This document shows, piece by piece, positions 43,673-51,914 of a stretch of DNA of 62,200 nt. The position numbers and the translations under genes are program-made. The DNA is from Mycolicibacter algericus DSM 45454 (GTDB lineage: Bacteria > Actinomycetota > Actinomycetes > Mycobacteriales > Mycobacteriaceae). Positions within the stretch are counted from its first letter, which is position 1; every line of letters begins with the position of its first letter. The notes beneath the pieces are model-generated. The model was given only the letters and a program-made list of their open reading frames with translations. It was not told the DNA's origin and searched no databases. The stretch covers positions 1-62,200 of the forward strand of contig NZ_MVHC01000021.1 in assembly GCF_002086455.1 (NCBI RefSeq). Reading direction: 5' to 3'.

Positions 43673-44322
43673 CTACCGTGCCCGCGAAGCACGATGCTCG
43701 GCGACTGCTTGGCTGCGATAGAAATGGACGACTTTGCGAATCCACTGTGGATCGGTTCGGGATGCCACGGCCACGTCTCCGCAAAATCCCAAGGCGTACA
43801 TGGCTTTGAGCGGGATTCCGAACCGTGGCCGCTTGACGCCGGCGGCGTCAGCGGCCGTTGCATACAGTTCGCGGGCGCTGATGAACCGTTCAGAAATAAT
43901 GTAGCGCTCTCCGACACGGCCTTTGTCGGCAGCGAGGATCAGCGCGCGTGCGGCATCTTCGATACCGACCACTTCCATCGCCATGTCCTTGACATAGACC
44001 GGCATCTTTCCCGCGGCAGCCATGGCTACCAACGATCCGTGCGGGGTCGGTTGCCAGTCGCCGGGGCCATAGGTGTTGGAAACACACAGCGCAACCGCCG
44101 GCACACCGCGGTGGCGCGCATAGTCCAGCACCAGATTCTCGGCCTCGACGCGCGAGCGGATGTAGTCACCGCCCCGGTCGAGCCAGTTGAACGGCTCGCC
44201 CTCGGTAGCGGCGCTCGGGTGTCCACGACGCAGTGGTAGCCGTCGTCGCTGCCGTCCATGGCGTCACGGACCGACCCTAAAAATCCACTGGCGCCCATGA
44301 CCAGCTAGACGCGACCAGTCAC
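43673..44322 (-). pseudogene. Broken duplicate of the epimerase at 38587-39606
   Basis: The core 43767-44205 is almost identical to 38784-39225; only a few substitutions are seen (GCACTG to GCGCTG, GTTCGG to GTTCAG). Segments equivalent to about 38698-38782, 39228-39377 and 39420-39557 are deleted. After the GTG-equivalent the copy reads VTGRV then a TAG stop. The last residues (SRAR, stop) are retained. It is non-functional unless the 152-codon inner frame is used. Confidence 0.9.
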
Positions 44323-44418
44323 CGTCTGCCCTCGTCTGCCAGTCCGCTGTGATCCCGGGCTCCCAACTCAGGCCTATCGCTGACGATCGTCCGGCAGGAT
44401 GAGGGATCTCGTTCGATA

Positions 44419-45639
44419 TCAGCCGATACGGGTTCCGGGGGTGAATTTTATGGGCAGCTCCCGCACCGCGTAGACCTCGCCGGCATCCTCGAAGAATCTT
44501 GGCTCGCCCGCGAGTTCGAAGTCGGGTAGCCGTTCCAGTATCTGACTTAGCATGACCTCGAACATCATCTTGGCGTAGTGCGAGCCCAGGCAGCGGTGCA
44601 TCCCCACCCCGAATGCCATCTGCTTCTTGGCATTCGTGCGCGATAGGTCCAGTGTCTCGGGGTCTTCGAACATGGCAGGATCGCGGTTGGCGGCCGCCCA
44701 CATCAGGATCGCCCGGTCCCCCTTGCACAGCGACTGTCCGTGGAATTCCGTGTCACGGGAGACGGTGCGGGCCAATCCGAGGGTGGGAGTGTAGAGCCGA
44801 AGCAGTTCGTCCGTGCCCTTCTTGATCAGGCTCGGGTCGGCGATGAAGCGTTGACGCAGTTCGGTGTCCTGGCACAAGCGCAACAGCACATTGCCGGTAA
44901 ACCCGCTGGTGGTATCCATGCCGCCCAGCATCATCAACACCGTGTACATGGTGATCTGGCCGTCGTCGAGCGGTTCGCCGTTCAGTGTGCCCCGCAGGAT
45001 GTCACTGAACAATTCGTCGCCGAGGCCTTCGGCGCGCCGCTGTTCCATGTGTTTGACGATCTCACCGAACATCTCCATCCCGGCCACACCGGCTTTTTCC
45101 GGGTCGTGGGAACGGTCGTGCACGGTGGTGTGCACCCAGTTCACCCATTCCATGGCCCGGCCTTCATCGAAGTCCAGCAACCGCAGGATCAATCGCGCTG
45201 GCAGCGGTGTAGTCAGCTCCCCCACTACGTCGCACTGACCGCGTTCGATGAAGGCGTCGATCGCCTCGGTGGTCATCTCGATGGCGGCAGCCCGGAACCG
45301 CTCCGCCGACCCCGGGGAGAACCGCCGCAACGTCGCCTCACGCAACTCCTGGGTCTCCGGCGGGTCGGATTCGATCGGGAGAATCGGCAACGGCAGCTCA
45401 CTAGCCGGCACACCCACCGAAGGATACGAGTTGAACAGGGCATCGTCGCGGGCTGCTTCGAAGACCGACGCATAGTCCGTCAATGCCCAAAAGCCGCCAT
45501 AGTGGGGCGAATACGCGACCGGACAACCTGATTCCCGCATCTGACGAAATGCTCCGTGCGGATCCTCCCGGAATTCGGCCGAATGATGGTCGAGGTCGAC
45601 CTCGGCACGCCGCTGCGGTTCGGTACGGGTGTCGGTCAT
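44419..45639 (-). CDS. Cytochrome P450
   Basis: 406 aa. The heme-binding loop is FGVGMHRCLGSHYAK, with Cys about residue 350. The oxygen-activating I-helix carries MMLGGMDTTSG and the ExxR is in GTDELLRLYTP. It is soluble and bacterial class I, so it needs a ferredoxin and reductase; a 3Fe-4S-type ferredoxin gene lies at 51579. Likely a steroid or terpenoid hydroxylase by context; the subfamily is not assigned. A TetR gene is divergent. Confidence 0.9.
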   Translation of the reverse strand: MTDTRTEPQRRAEVDLDHHSAEFREDPHGAFRQMRESGCPVAYSPHYGGFWALTDYASVFEAARDDALFNSYPSVGVPASELPLPILPIESDPPETQELREATLRRFSPGSAERFRAAAIEMTTEAIDAFIERGQCDVVGELTTPLPARLILRLLDFDEGRAMEWVNWVHTTVHDRSHDPEKAGVAGMEMFGEIVKHMEQRRAEGLGDELFSDILRGTLNGEPLDDGQITMYTVLMMLGGMDTTSGFTGNVLLRLCQDTELRQRFIADPSLIKKGTDELLRLYTPTLGLARTVSRDTEFHGQSLCKGDRAILMWAAANRDPAMFEDPETLDLSRTNAKKQMAFGVGMHRCLGSHYAKMMFEVMLSQILERLPDFELAGEPRFFEDAGEVYAVRELPIKFTPGTRIG

Positions 45640-45846
45640 TGACTACTCCTTAAGTTGTTCTCCGTGAAGCCAGCGGCGCCACTGTCCTTGTGACACGCAG
45701 CGGCCAAGGTCGATATCGATTCGGGCACACCACTATCAACGCAGAGACATAGGCGATGCTCAATAGTCACACGCAAAATCCTCTCACCGCGTCACCACCA
45801 CAGCGAACGCCTCACACCGCGCCGTAGGCGACAGCGATCGATTAGA

Positions 45847-45862
45847 TGTAGTGTACACAACA
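45847..45862. promoter_or_regulatory. 16-base palindrome between P450 and TetR
   Basis: TGTAGTGTACACAACA has a perfect GTGTACAC core and one mismatched pair further out. It sits in the divergent region between the P450 and TetR genes, as expected for an operator controlling both. Confidence 0.5.
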
Positions 45863-45932
45863 GATTATGGACGAATGTCGTGTCGGTCAAGACGGTTGTC
45901 CTGAACAGCCGGCAGCTGATGGGATATCCCTT

Positions 45933-46562
45933 ATGACCATGCACAGCGGCACCGCGCGGGCGGCGCGCTGGGGCGCCGATCTGCCCGTCGACGAGGAGCA
46001 GGCACGTGAACGGCTGCTCCAGGCCGCCGAGACCTGTTACGGCAGACACGGTCCCAGCCGCACAAAGATGACGCATATTGCTCAGGAGGCTGGAGTACAC
46101 CGCACCACGGTCTACAGCTACTTCCCAAACCGCGATGCCGTCCTCGCCGCATGCTTTGTGCGTGCGGTCGCCGGCGTCATCGCCGCGGCGGACCCGTGCT
46201 TCGACTCCGACGAGCCATTCTCCGAGCGGTTAGTCAAGGCCTTGCTGGTAGGACTGGAGGCAGCGCGCAACTCTCCGGCTATGAAGATGCTCATCGCTGG
46301 GGATGAATTGGCGCGGACCCATCGCGCCGCCGAGGCCTCGGAAATTTGGCGTGAAGATTTACGCGCAAGCCTCGGCCAACGTTTTGCCGAAGCTGCCGCA
46401 AAAGGCGAAGTCCGCGATGACGTCCCGCCAGAAACGCTGGCGCACTGGGCGACCCGCATCTGCTTTAGCCTCATCGCCGATCCGGGCAAACCGGAGCACG
46501 GCGGCGACGAAGGGCTGCTTCGCGCTTTTCTGCCCGCCGCCCTGGCCCCACCTGCACGCTGA
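45933..46562 (+). CDS. TetR-family transcriptional regulator
   Basis: About 209 aa. The HTH spans roughly residues 24-70 (RLLQAAETCYGRHGPSRTKMTHIAQEAGVHRTTVYSYFPNRDAVL). The ligand domain has LARTHRAAEASEIWREDLR and ISLIADPGKPEHGGDEG-like sequence. ATG 45933 is preferred; ATG 45867 would start 5 bases behind the palindrome at 45847-45862. A decayed copy of this gene lies near 39717-39865. Confidence 0.83.
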   Translation: MTMHSGTARAARWGADLPVDEEQARERLLQAAETCYGRHGPSRTKMTHIAQEAGVHRTTVYSYFPNRDAVLAACFVRAVAGVIAAADPCFDSDEPFSERLVKALLVGLEAARNSPAMKMLIAGDELARTHRAAEASEIWREDLRASLGQRFAEAAAKGEVRDDVPPETLAHWATRICFSLIADPGKPEHGGDEGLLRAFLPAALAPPAR

Positions 46563-46620
46563 CGGACTCCTCCCCGGCCTTCGTACCGGGCGATCGCGCG
46601 CGTCGCCGTGTTCTGAAGAG

Positions 46621-46650
46621 GGGCGACGCGGCCTCTCAGCCGCGTCGCCC
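46621..46650. terminator. Strong bidirectional hairpin terminator
   Basis: A perfect 12-base stem, GGGCGACGCGGC and GCCGCGTCGCCC, with a 6-base loop lies between the convergent TetR (ending 46562) and amidohydrolase (ending 46661) genes. No U tract is present, as is common in mycobacteria. Confidence 0.7.
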
Positions 46651-46660
46651 GCAGTCGCGG

Positions 46661-47860
46661 TTAGTGAGAGGTCAAAGCTGGTGAGTCCGCCTGCACGCGC
46701 GGATAGTTCAGCATCCGTCGGGCGTTGCCTTCCACGATCAACGCGCATTCGCCGTCTGGCACGTCGGCGAGCACCTCGGCAGCGCGTTTGCGTGAGTTCG
46801 GCCAGTTGGAATCGCTGTGCGGGAAGTCGATCTCAAGCGTGATCCGGTCGATGCCGATGCTGTGGCGGTTCGCCAGACCATGCTCGTCGTCGATGAAGCA
46901 GCCCCAGAAGTGCTTGCGAAACAAGTCCGAAGGGCGGGTGTCGAAGTCGATGTTCTGGTAGTAGCGGTGCCGCTCCCACACGTAGTCGGCGCGTTCAAGA
47001 ATGTAGGGCACCCAGCCGATCCCACCCTCGGCCAGCGAGATCTGCAGATCCGGGTACTGCTGTAGCTTCCCGGAGAACAGCAGATCGACCGTGGTCCACA
47101 TCAGGTTTGTCGAGAACAGCGTGGTAGCGACCGCGAACGGCGCGTCAATGACGGGCGTCTGCCCAGGAACTGGCTTCATCGAGGAGAACGAGAATCCCGG
47201 CACGTAGGAACCGGAGCCGAAGTGCAGTGACACGGGCATCTTCGTCTCCGAGCACACCCGCCACAGGCCGTCCCAGTGATCGGAGTGGAACGACGGCAGG
47301 CCCAGCGGCACCGGGCTATCGGGGAACGAAACCGTGCGCGCCCCCTTGGCAGCCGCCCGCTCGGCTTCAGCGATCGTCGCGTCGATATCCCACACCGGCA
47401 GAATTGCCAGCGGCACATACCGCTCGGGGGCGGTCGCACACCATTCGTCAATGTAGAAGTCGTTCCAGGCCTTAACGCACAGCAGTGCCAATTCCTTGTC
47501 GTCGGCGCGGATGAATGTGCCGCCGGCGAAGCCGGGAAACGATGGGAAACACAACGCGGCCTGCACCCCGTCGAGGTCCATATCCGCCACTCGGGCGACT
47601 GGGTCATAGCAGCCGGGGATCATGTCCTCGTAACGGACCGGATCCATTCCCCACTCCTCCGGCGGTTTGCCCGCCACCGCGTTCAGGCCGATAGTCGGGA
47701 AAATCTGGCCATCATAAGACCACAGATGTTTGCCGTCCTGCTCGACGATCCGTGGGCCGGCCTCACGGAACTTCTCCGGTAGTCGGTCCTGCCAAACGCG
47801 TGGGTGCTCCACAAGGTGGTCATCCACCGACACGATCTGGTGGTCATCTCGAAGTGGCAT
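46661..47860 (-). CDS. Amidohydrolase-2 family metal-dependent hydrolase
   Basis: 399 aa. TIM-barrel amidohydrolase with an N-terminal metal-site region VSVDDHLVEHPRVW, central FHSDHWDGLWRVCSE, SLHFGSGSY, LAEGGIGWVPYILERADY, and the C-terminal Asp region LEIDFPHSDSNWPNS. The family includes decarboxylases and hydrolases acting on cyclic acids; mycobacterial paralogues often accompany steroid-like catabolism. ATG 47860 has GAGGGAGA upstream. Fragments of a second copy lie at 39883-39987. Confidence 0.83.
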   Translation of the reverse strand: MPLRDDHQIVSVDDHLVEHPRVWQDRLPEKFREAGPRIVEQDGKHLWSYDGQIFPTIGLNAVAGKPPEEWGMDPVRYEDMIPGCYDPVARVADMDLDGVQAALCFPSFPGFAGGTFIRADDKELALLCVKAWNDFYIDEWCATAPERYVPLAILPVWDIDATIAEAERAAAKGARTVSFPDSPVPLGLPSFHSDHWDGLWRVCSETKMPVSLHFGSGSYVPGFSFSSMKPVPGQTPVIDAPFAVATTLFSTNLMWTTVDLLFSGKLQQYPDLQISLAEGGIGWVPYILERADYVWERHRYYQNIDFDTRPSDLFRKHFWGCFIDDEHGLANRHSIGIDRITLEIDFPHSDSNWPNSRKRAAEVLADVPDGECALIVEGNARRMLNYPRVQADSPALTSH

Positions 47861-47889
47861 GGTGTCTCCCTCAATCAATGCTTCCAAAT

Positions 47890-47925
47890 CTGACGCTCCG
47901 TCTCATTTTCTGACGGTCTATCTCA
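47890..47925. promoter_or_regulatory. Direct repeat 20 bases apart upstream of the amidohydrolase
   Basis: CTGACGCTCCGTCTCA (47890-47905) and CTGACGGTCTATCTCA (47910-47925) match in 13 of 16 positions with a 20-base period. Direct repeats two helical turns apart suit cooperative binding by a regulator. Confidence 0.4.
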
Positions 47926-48020
47926 CTGAAGATATATGATGGTGGTCACAAAGGTCCAGCCCTCGAAGGGAGGGGCGCGCCTGCAACGGCTGCCGGATCG
48001 GCGAACGACCATGCCCCGGG

Positions 48021-48289
48021 AAAGCCGACCAAGACGACCACGACCTGCTCACCTCCGGCGAGGCCGGCGAGCGGCAGCGTCTCGGGATCGCAGCCGCCGC
48101 TGCCAATCGCAAACGGCTGCAGATTTCGGGTACGCCTGCCGATGTCGAGGCGGCTCGCGCGCGGCTGGCGGCGCTGCGTACCGCGGCCGAGCGCAACGCG
48201 GCCCAGCCATCAACGACGCGAACTCCGAGAAATTCGTCGGCTATGCCGGGAAAGCGAAGCGCAATCTGCCCGGCCCTGCGGGAAACTGA
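48021..48289 (+). pseudogene. Frameshifted small acyl-CoA-synthase-associated protein
   Basis: The plus strand reads KADQDDHDLLTSGEAGERQR, then ISGTPADVEAARARLAALRT and AAERNAAQP; after a one-base shift it continues INDANSEKFVGYAGKAKRNL and PGPAGN with a stop. The pattern resembles a conserved ~80-aa mycobacterial protein found beside ligases. The frameshift makes it a probable pseudogene. The rest of the 47861-48409 gap shows nothing else. Confidence 0.5.
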
Positions 48290-48409
48290 CCCGTGGATGA
48301 CCCGTTACGCCCGGCTGTGTTGCCGATCCCGACGCCGACTCCCTTCAGTCTCACCAACATTGGCGTCTAAAACAGCCGCGCCAGAATGTCGTGACGAGGT
48401 GTGAGTCGG

Positions 48410-48982
48410 CTAGTGCATCAGCTGGGTCAAGATCTCGGCGTTGCTGCGAATTGCGGCTTCAGCTGAGATCGGCACATCGGCAGTGTTGACTAGGAGCCAG
48501 CTGCGTTCGAGCATCGCCATCACCGTCATACCCAGCGAGACCGGCGAACTCAAGTCAGCGCTGCTGCGCGCCACAATGTATTCGCCGAGGGTTCGGGCAG
48601 CACGCTTATGCAGCCGTGACACCGTCGCCGCGAACTCAGTGTCGTCCGGTAGGTCGCCGATCGAGCGCGCGACGAACGCGCCGTTACGCTCCAGGTAGTC
48701 GAAGTAGCCGCGGACCCATTGCAAGACGTCCGTGATCGCGGGGGATCCGTCCAACTTGTCGAAAGCCTCGATAACGATCAGCGATTCACGGTAGGTTTCG
48801 GTGCCGAGTTCGATGAACAGCTGCTGTTTGTCACGAAAATAGTAGTAGAAATTGGCACGGGTCACGTGCAAGCCCGCTGCGATGTCCTTCACGCTGGTGC
48901 CGCTGTAGCCTTTGCGAGCGAACGCTGCCCGCGCCGCCTCCAAGATCGCCCGGCGTGTCACCGCTGACTTGGCGGTCGTCAT
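48410..48982 (-). CDS. TetR-family regulator, probable repressor of the Rieske gene
   Basis: 190 aa. HTH: RRAILEAARAAFARKGYSGTSVKDIAAGLHVTRANFYYYFRDKQQLF. The ligand domain (VRGYFDYLERNGAFVARSIGDLPDDTEFAATVSRLHKRA) is clearly paralogous to that of the TetR at 59499. ATG 48982 fits the family; the frame is open upstream but overlaps the Rieske gene. It follows the Rieske gene by 28 bases, so both are probably one transcript. Candidate operator at 50039-50058. Confidence 0.85.
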   Translation of the reverse strand: MTTAKSAVTRRAILEAARAAFARKGYSGTSVKDIAAGLHVTRANFYYYFRDKQQLFIELGTETYRESLIVIEAFDKLDGSPAITDVLQWVRGYFDYLERNGAFVARSIGDLPDDTEFAATVSRLHKRAARTLGEYIVARSSADLSSPVSLGMTVMAMLERSWLLVNTADVPISAEAAIRSNAEILTQLMH

Positions 48983-49010
48983 GGCGCCGGCCGCTGCACA
49001 CACAGCCCCG

Positions 49011-49991
49011 TCACGCCTGGGCCGCGGCCTGTTGTGGATAGAAGCTGCGCGCCCAACGGCGTAACTGCTTGAAGCCGGCCGCCTCCGACGGCGCCAGCGC
49101 CGGCTGGTCCATGTACTTTTGGTGGTCCCAAATCTTGATGTCGTCAGGCAGTGCCGCCTTCGCCGCCCGCAGCCGTTCGTCATAGTCGGCACCCTCGGAG
49201 ATCCAATAGGTCGCGAAGATGTCCGAGGTGGTCTCGTCGACCGGCGTGGCGCAGATCGCGATGATCCGCACCCCGTCTTTGGTTTGCTCGCCGTTGAAGC
49301 TGACCCCCAGCCCCGACCAATGGATTTCGATGGTGTTGACGCTGTCGCCGGGACGGTCCACACCGTCGGCCCACCGCTTGCCGAAGCCGACCTTGGCGTG
49401 CCAGGTCGACGCATCAGTGTGCTCGGACAGCACCACCGGGCTGATAGGGGTGCGGTGCACGAACCGAAAATGATGCGGATCAACGGCATTCTCGGCAATC
49501 ACCTGCGGATGCACATGAATACCGCGGTAGACCTCCTGCTCGTCGACTCCAAGCCTGCTGTAGCGCTGACTGCGGATGTGCTCACCAAGCACATCGAGAG
49601 CCGCCGGTATCTGCCACAGGGGATCGCGGCGTTCGACGTCATGCCAGACGTAGATGCATTCGTTTAGTTCGGCCACCGGATAGGAACGCATTCGGCGGCC
49701 CCGGTTGGGCCGGTCTTCGTACGGGATACGAACGTTGCGACCCTGCCCACTCCACACCCAGCCGTGGAACGGGCACTGGATACCGCCCTCGACGACGCAG
49801 CCGCCGACGGACAGGTTCGCCCCCAGGTGCTGACAATGTGCGTCGAGAACGTTAACCGTCCCATCGAGGTCGCGAAACGCGACCATCTCCGTGCCGAAGT
49901 AGTTCAGCGGCTTGACATCGCCGACGGTGAGATCCGTGCTCCAGGCAACCTGGAACCAACCGGTCGGCTGCATGCTGGGAAGTCCCGTCAT
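49011..49991 (-). CDS. KshA-like Rieske oxygenase (single-subunit type)
   Basis: 326 aa. Rieske ligands: C53-x-H55 (AHCQHLGANLS) and C73-x2-H76 (CPFHGWVW). The mononuclear iron site is ENAVDPHHFRFVH. It starts with QPTGWFQVAWSTDL, as in KshA, the oxygenase of 3-ketosteroid 9-alpha-hydroxylase. No beta subunit follows. Ring hydroxylation of a steroid-like substrate is likely, but the exact one is unknown. ATG 49991 has GGAAAGGG upstream. A perfect palindrome at 50039-50058 lies in its promoter. Confidence 0.87.
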   Translation of the reverse strand: MTGLPSMQPTGWFQVAWSTDLTVGDVKPLNYFGTEMVAFRDLDGTVNVLDAHCQHLGANLSVGGCVVEGGIQCPFHGWVWSGQGRNVRIPYEDRPNRGRRMRSYPVAELNECIYVWHDVERRDPLWQIPAALDVLGEHIRSQRYSRLGVDEQEVYRGIHVHPQVIAENAVDPHHFRFVHRTPISPVVLSEHTDASTWHAKVGFGKRWADGVDRPGDSVNTIEIHWSGLGVSFNGEQTKDGVRIIAICATPVDETTSDIFATYWISEGADYDERLRAAKAALPDDIKIWDHQKYMDQPALAPSEAAGFKQLRRWARSFYPQQAAAQA

Positions 49992-50038
49992 CACCGTGCT
50001 TTTCCCTTTCCCGGAGCGGATGCCCCGATACTTACATC

Positions 50039-50058
50039 TTTTGACACGGTTGTCAAAA
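50039..50058. promoter_or_regulatory. Perfect TTTTGACA-N4-TGTCAAAA operator
   Basis: Eight-base perfect arms around CGGT lie 48 bases upstream of the Rieske ATG. The core TGAC-N6-GTCA is shared with the sites at 20717, 23423, 60125 and 60191. Its closest match in extended arms is 60189-60206 (CTTGAC, GTCAAG). TetR 48410-48982 is the likely ligand. Confidence 0.65.
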
Positions 50059-50254
50059 ACTGGAGTAGCGAGTGCCCCCCCGGCCCGCGCAGGCGTCTTA
50101 GACCCGTCACGCCGAAGCCGAGGTCCGGCCCGGTCGCCCGTGTTCCCCCAATCCGGTATTTTCTGATTCTGTTGAGCCAACTACGCAGTGCGCGTGCTGT
50201 AGTAACCTGCGGCCAAGCCCGCGGAAACCCCGTTCGACCGACGGGAGAGAGCTG

Positions 50255-50776
50255 GTGAACAAGATGGTCGACCGCTCGTTGACCGAGCCGGCACCGACGT
50301 TCGTCGAGCGCGGCTTCCCCCATGAGGCCTTCCCGAGCCGCTGGTTTCAGGTGGGATGGTCGCACGAATTCGCGCCGGGCGACGTCACCGCCGCGCGCCA
50401 CTTCGGCGCAGACCTGGCGCTGTATCGAGCCGCGGCCAGCGGTGACGTCCCCGATCGCATAGCGGCTTTCGGCGCGTACTGCCCGCACATGGGAGCCCTC
50501 CTCGGCTCTGGAGAAGTGGCCGCTGCCGAACCGGACGCCCTGGCCAAGTCGATCACCGCGGCCAACCCGGCCGAGGTGTGCAGCCGGACCGCCGACCGTC
50601 GCAGCTGGGAGAACCAACGTTGTAGGCCGGATCCGATCTCGGTGGGTTACGAAGCCACCTACACTCACCAGTTCCGTAAGCGGTCGCAACAGTTCGATCC
50701 CGCGACATCACCGACAGCGGGGCCGAAGACACGAGATGTCGGGGTTCTCGGCGGACAGTCAGCTTTGCGGAGCTGA
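50255..50776 (+). pseudogene. Rieske oxygenase with large internal deletion
   Basis: The open frame begins like KshA (FPSRWFQVGWSHEFAPGDVT, then AYCPHMGALLGSGEV, holding the first Rieske pair C-x-H). It then jumps to the C-terminal helix of such enzymes (AAEPDALAKSITAANPAEV, ADRRSWENQRCRPDP). The second Rieske pair and the whole iron domain are missing. The frame stays open for 173 codons, so a short protein may be made. It is divergent from the intact Rieske gene. Confidence 0.75.
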
Positions 50777-50780
50777 CCAT

Positions 50781-51278
50781 ATGGAAGAGATCTGCAGCGA
50801 ATGCGACTTTGACGAATCGGCGGCGTTGCCGGGAGAGGTCGCCGCTGCCTTGCCGCCACTGGCGAAGGCCGTCGCCGCCAGTATCCGCTCCATCCCTGAC
50901 GATATGGTCCGGCACCGCCCCGCGCCCGACATATGGTCACCGGTGGAGTACCTCGGGCATCTGCGGGAATCGATGGCATTTCACCGCTGGCTCATCGAAA
51001 GGGCACTTGCTGAGGACAATCCGCTGATACCAACGGTGGATCCCGACGAATCGGTCACCCAAGCCGGCTACCGCTCGGTCGACACCGACGAGTTGATCGG
51101 TCAGTTCGATCGGCGAATACGGCGACTCTGCACACTGCTGACGACGCTGGACGACAAGCTAATTCATCGAACGCTCAAACTGGACGGACGACAAATCCCC
51201 GCAGCTCTCGTCGCCCGCAGTGCGTGGCATGAATGTCACCACCACCACGTTGACATCCGCCGGCTCCGCGACCTCTAA
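50781..51278 (+). CDS. DinB-like four-helix protein
   Basis: About 165 aa. DinB/mycothiol-S-transferase-like features: SPVEYLGHLRESMAFHRWL with the first His, and a C-terminal WHECHHHHVDIRRLRDL carrying the other metal-binding His. Members bind Zn or Ni and act as thiol transferases or isomerases. ATG 50781 is used; an earlier ATG at 50736 overlaps the broken Rieske frame. The function is not predicted further. Confidence 0.68.
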   Translation: MEEICSECDFDESAALPGEVAAALPPLAKAVAASIRSIPDDMVRHRPAPDIWSPVEYLGHLRESMAFHRWLIERALAEDNPLIPTVDPDESVTQAGYRSVDTDELIGQFDRRIRRLCTLLTTLDDKLIHRTLKLDGRQIPAALVARSAWHECHHHHVDIRRLRDL

Positions 51279-51308
51279 CCCGCCAACCCGGCCCAACACC
51301 ACCAGTCC

Positions 51309-51530
51309 CCCAGGATGCGCAGCCAACGCTGATCGTCGATCTGATGCGTACCATCGCGGACAACGGTCCGGCCCACGTCGAGCCCCCGAAGACGGCGGAG
51401 ACGAACGAGTGCTACCGGCCTTCCTCATCACTTCCATCGGCCAGGACCGCCGTCGTTGATCGACCAACTCCTTCTTGGGCGTGTGGCAACAGACGCTGCG
51501 TGGGCGCCGCGTCAACTTGGTTATGTTCCT
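51309..51530 (+). pseudogene. Possible Baeyer-Villiger/flavin monooxygenase tail remnant
   Basis: The frame LIVDLMRTIADNGPAHVEPP KTAE, followed by TPSWACGNRR, recalls the C-terminal part of Baeyer-Villiger monooxygenases (helix, VEPT-type turn, then SWxxGxN). The rest is shifted or lost. The surrounding bases 51279-51578 hold no intact gene. Confidence 0.33.
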
Positions 51531-51578
51531 GAAGCAGACTGACGCACAACGGGACTGGGCGTTGGCCAGCTGGTGCGG

Positions 51579-51788
<210 letters not shown>

Positions 51789-51832
51789 TCAAACGCCCCA
51801 GCGCATGCTGGACCACCGGCGGGCTATGATCA

Positions 51833-51846
51833 CATTAGACTAAATG
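51833..51846. promoter_or_regulatory. Inverted repeat in the ferredoxin/PPDK-like divergent region
   Basis: CATTAGACTAAATG contains the palindrome TTAG-A-CTAA. It lies about 60 bases from both the ferredoxin start (51773) and the PPDK-like start (51915). Operator or promoter element by position. Confidence 0.35.
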
Positions 51847-51914
51847 ATTAACTATTTCGGTAGCTACGCTGGGTGACCGGTTAACCAAGTTCGGTACGCG
51901 ACTCTGCTAGGACT

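Noticed and set aside
44026..44298. 90-codon minus-strand frame at the epimerase pseudogene
   Set aside because: It joins deleted segments in a wrong frame and ends in Pro/Arg-rich text; it is a by-product of decay.
48983..49498. Long N-terminal extension of the TetR at 48410
   Set aside because: It is an out-of-frame shadow of the Rieske gene with basic, repetitive composition; the HTH domain begins right after ATG 48982.
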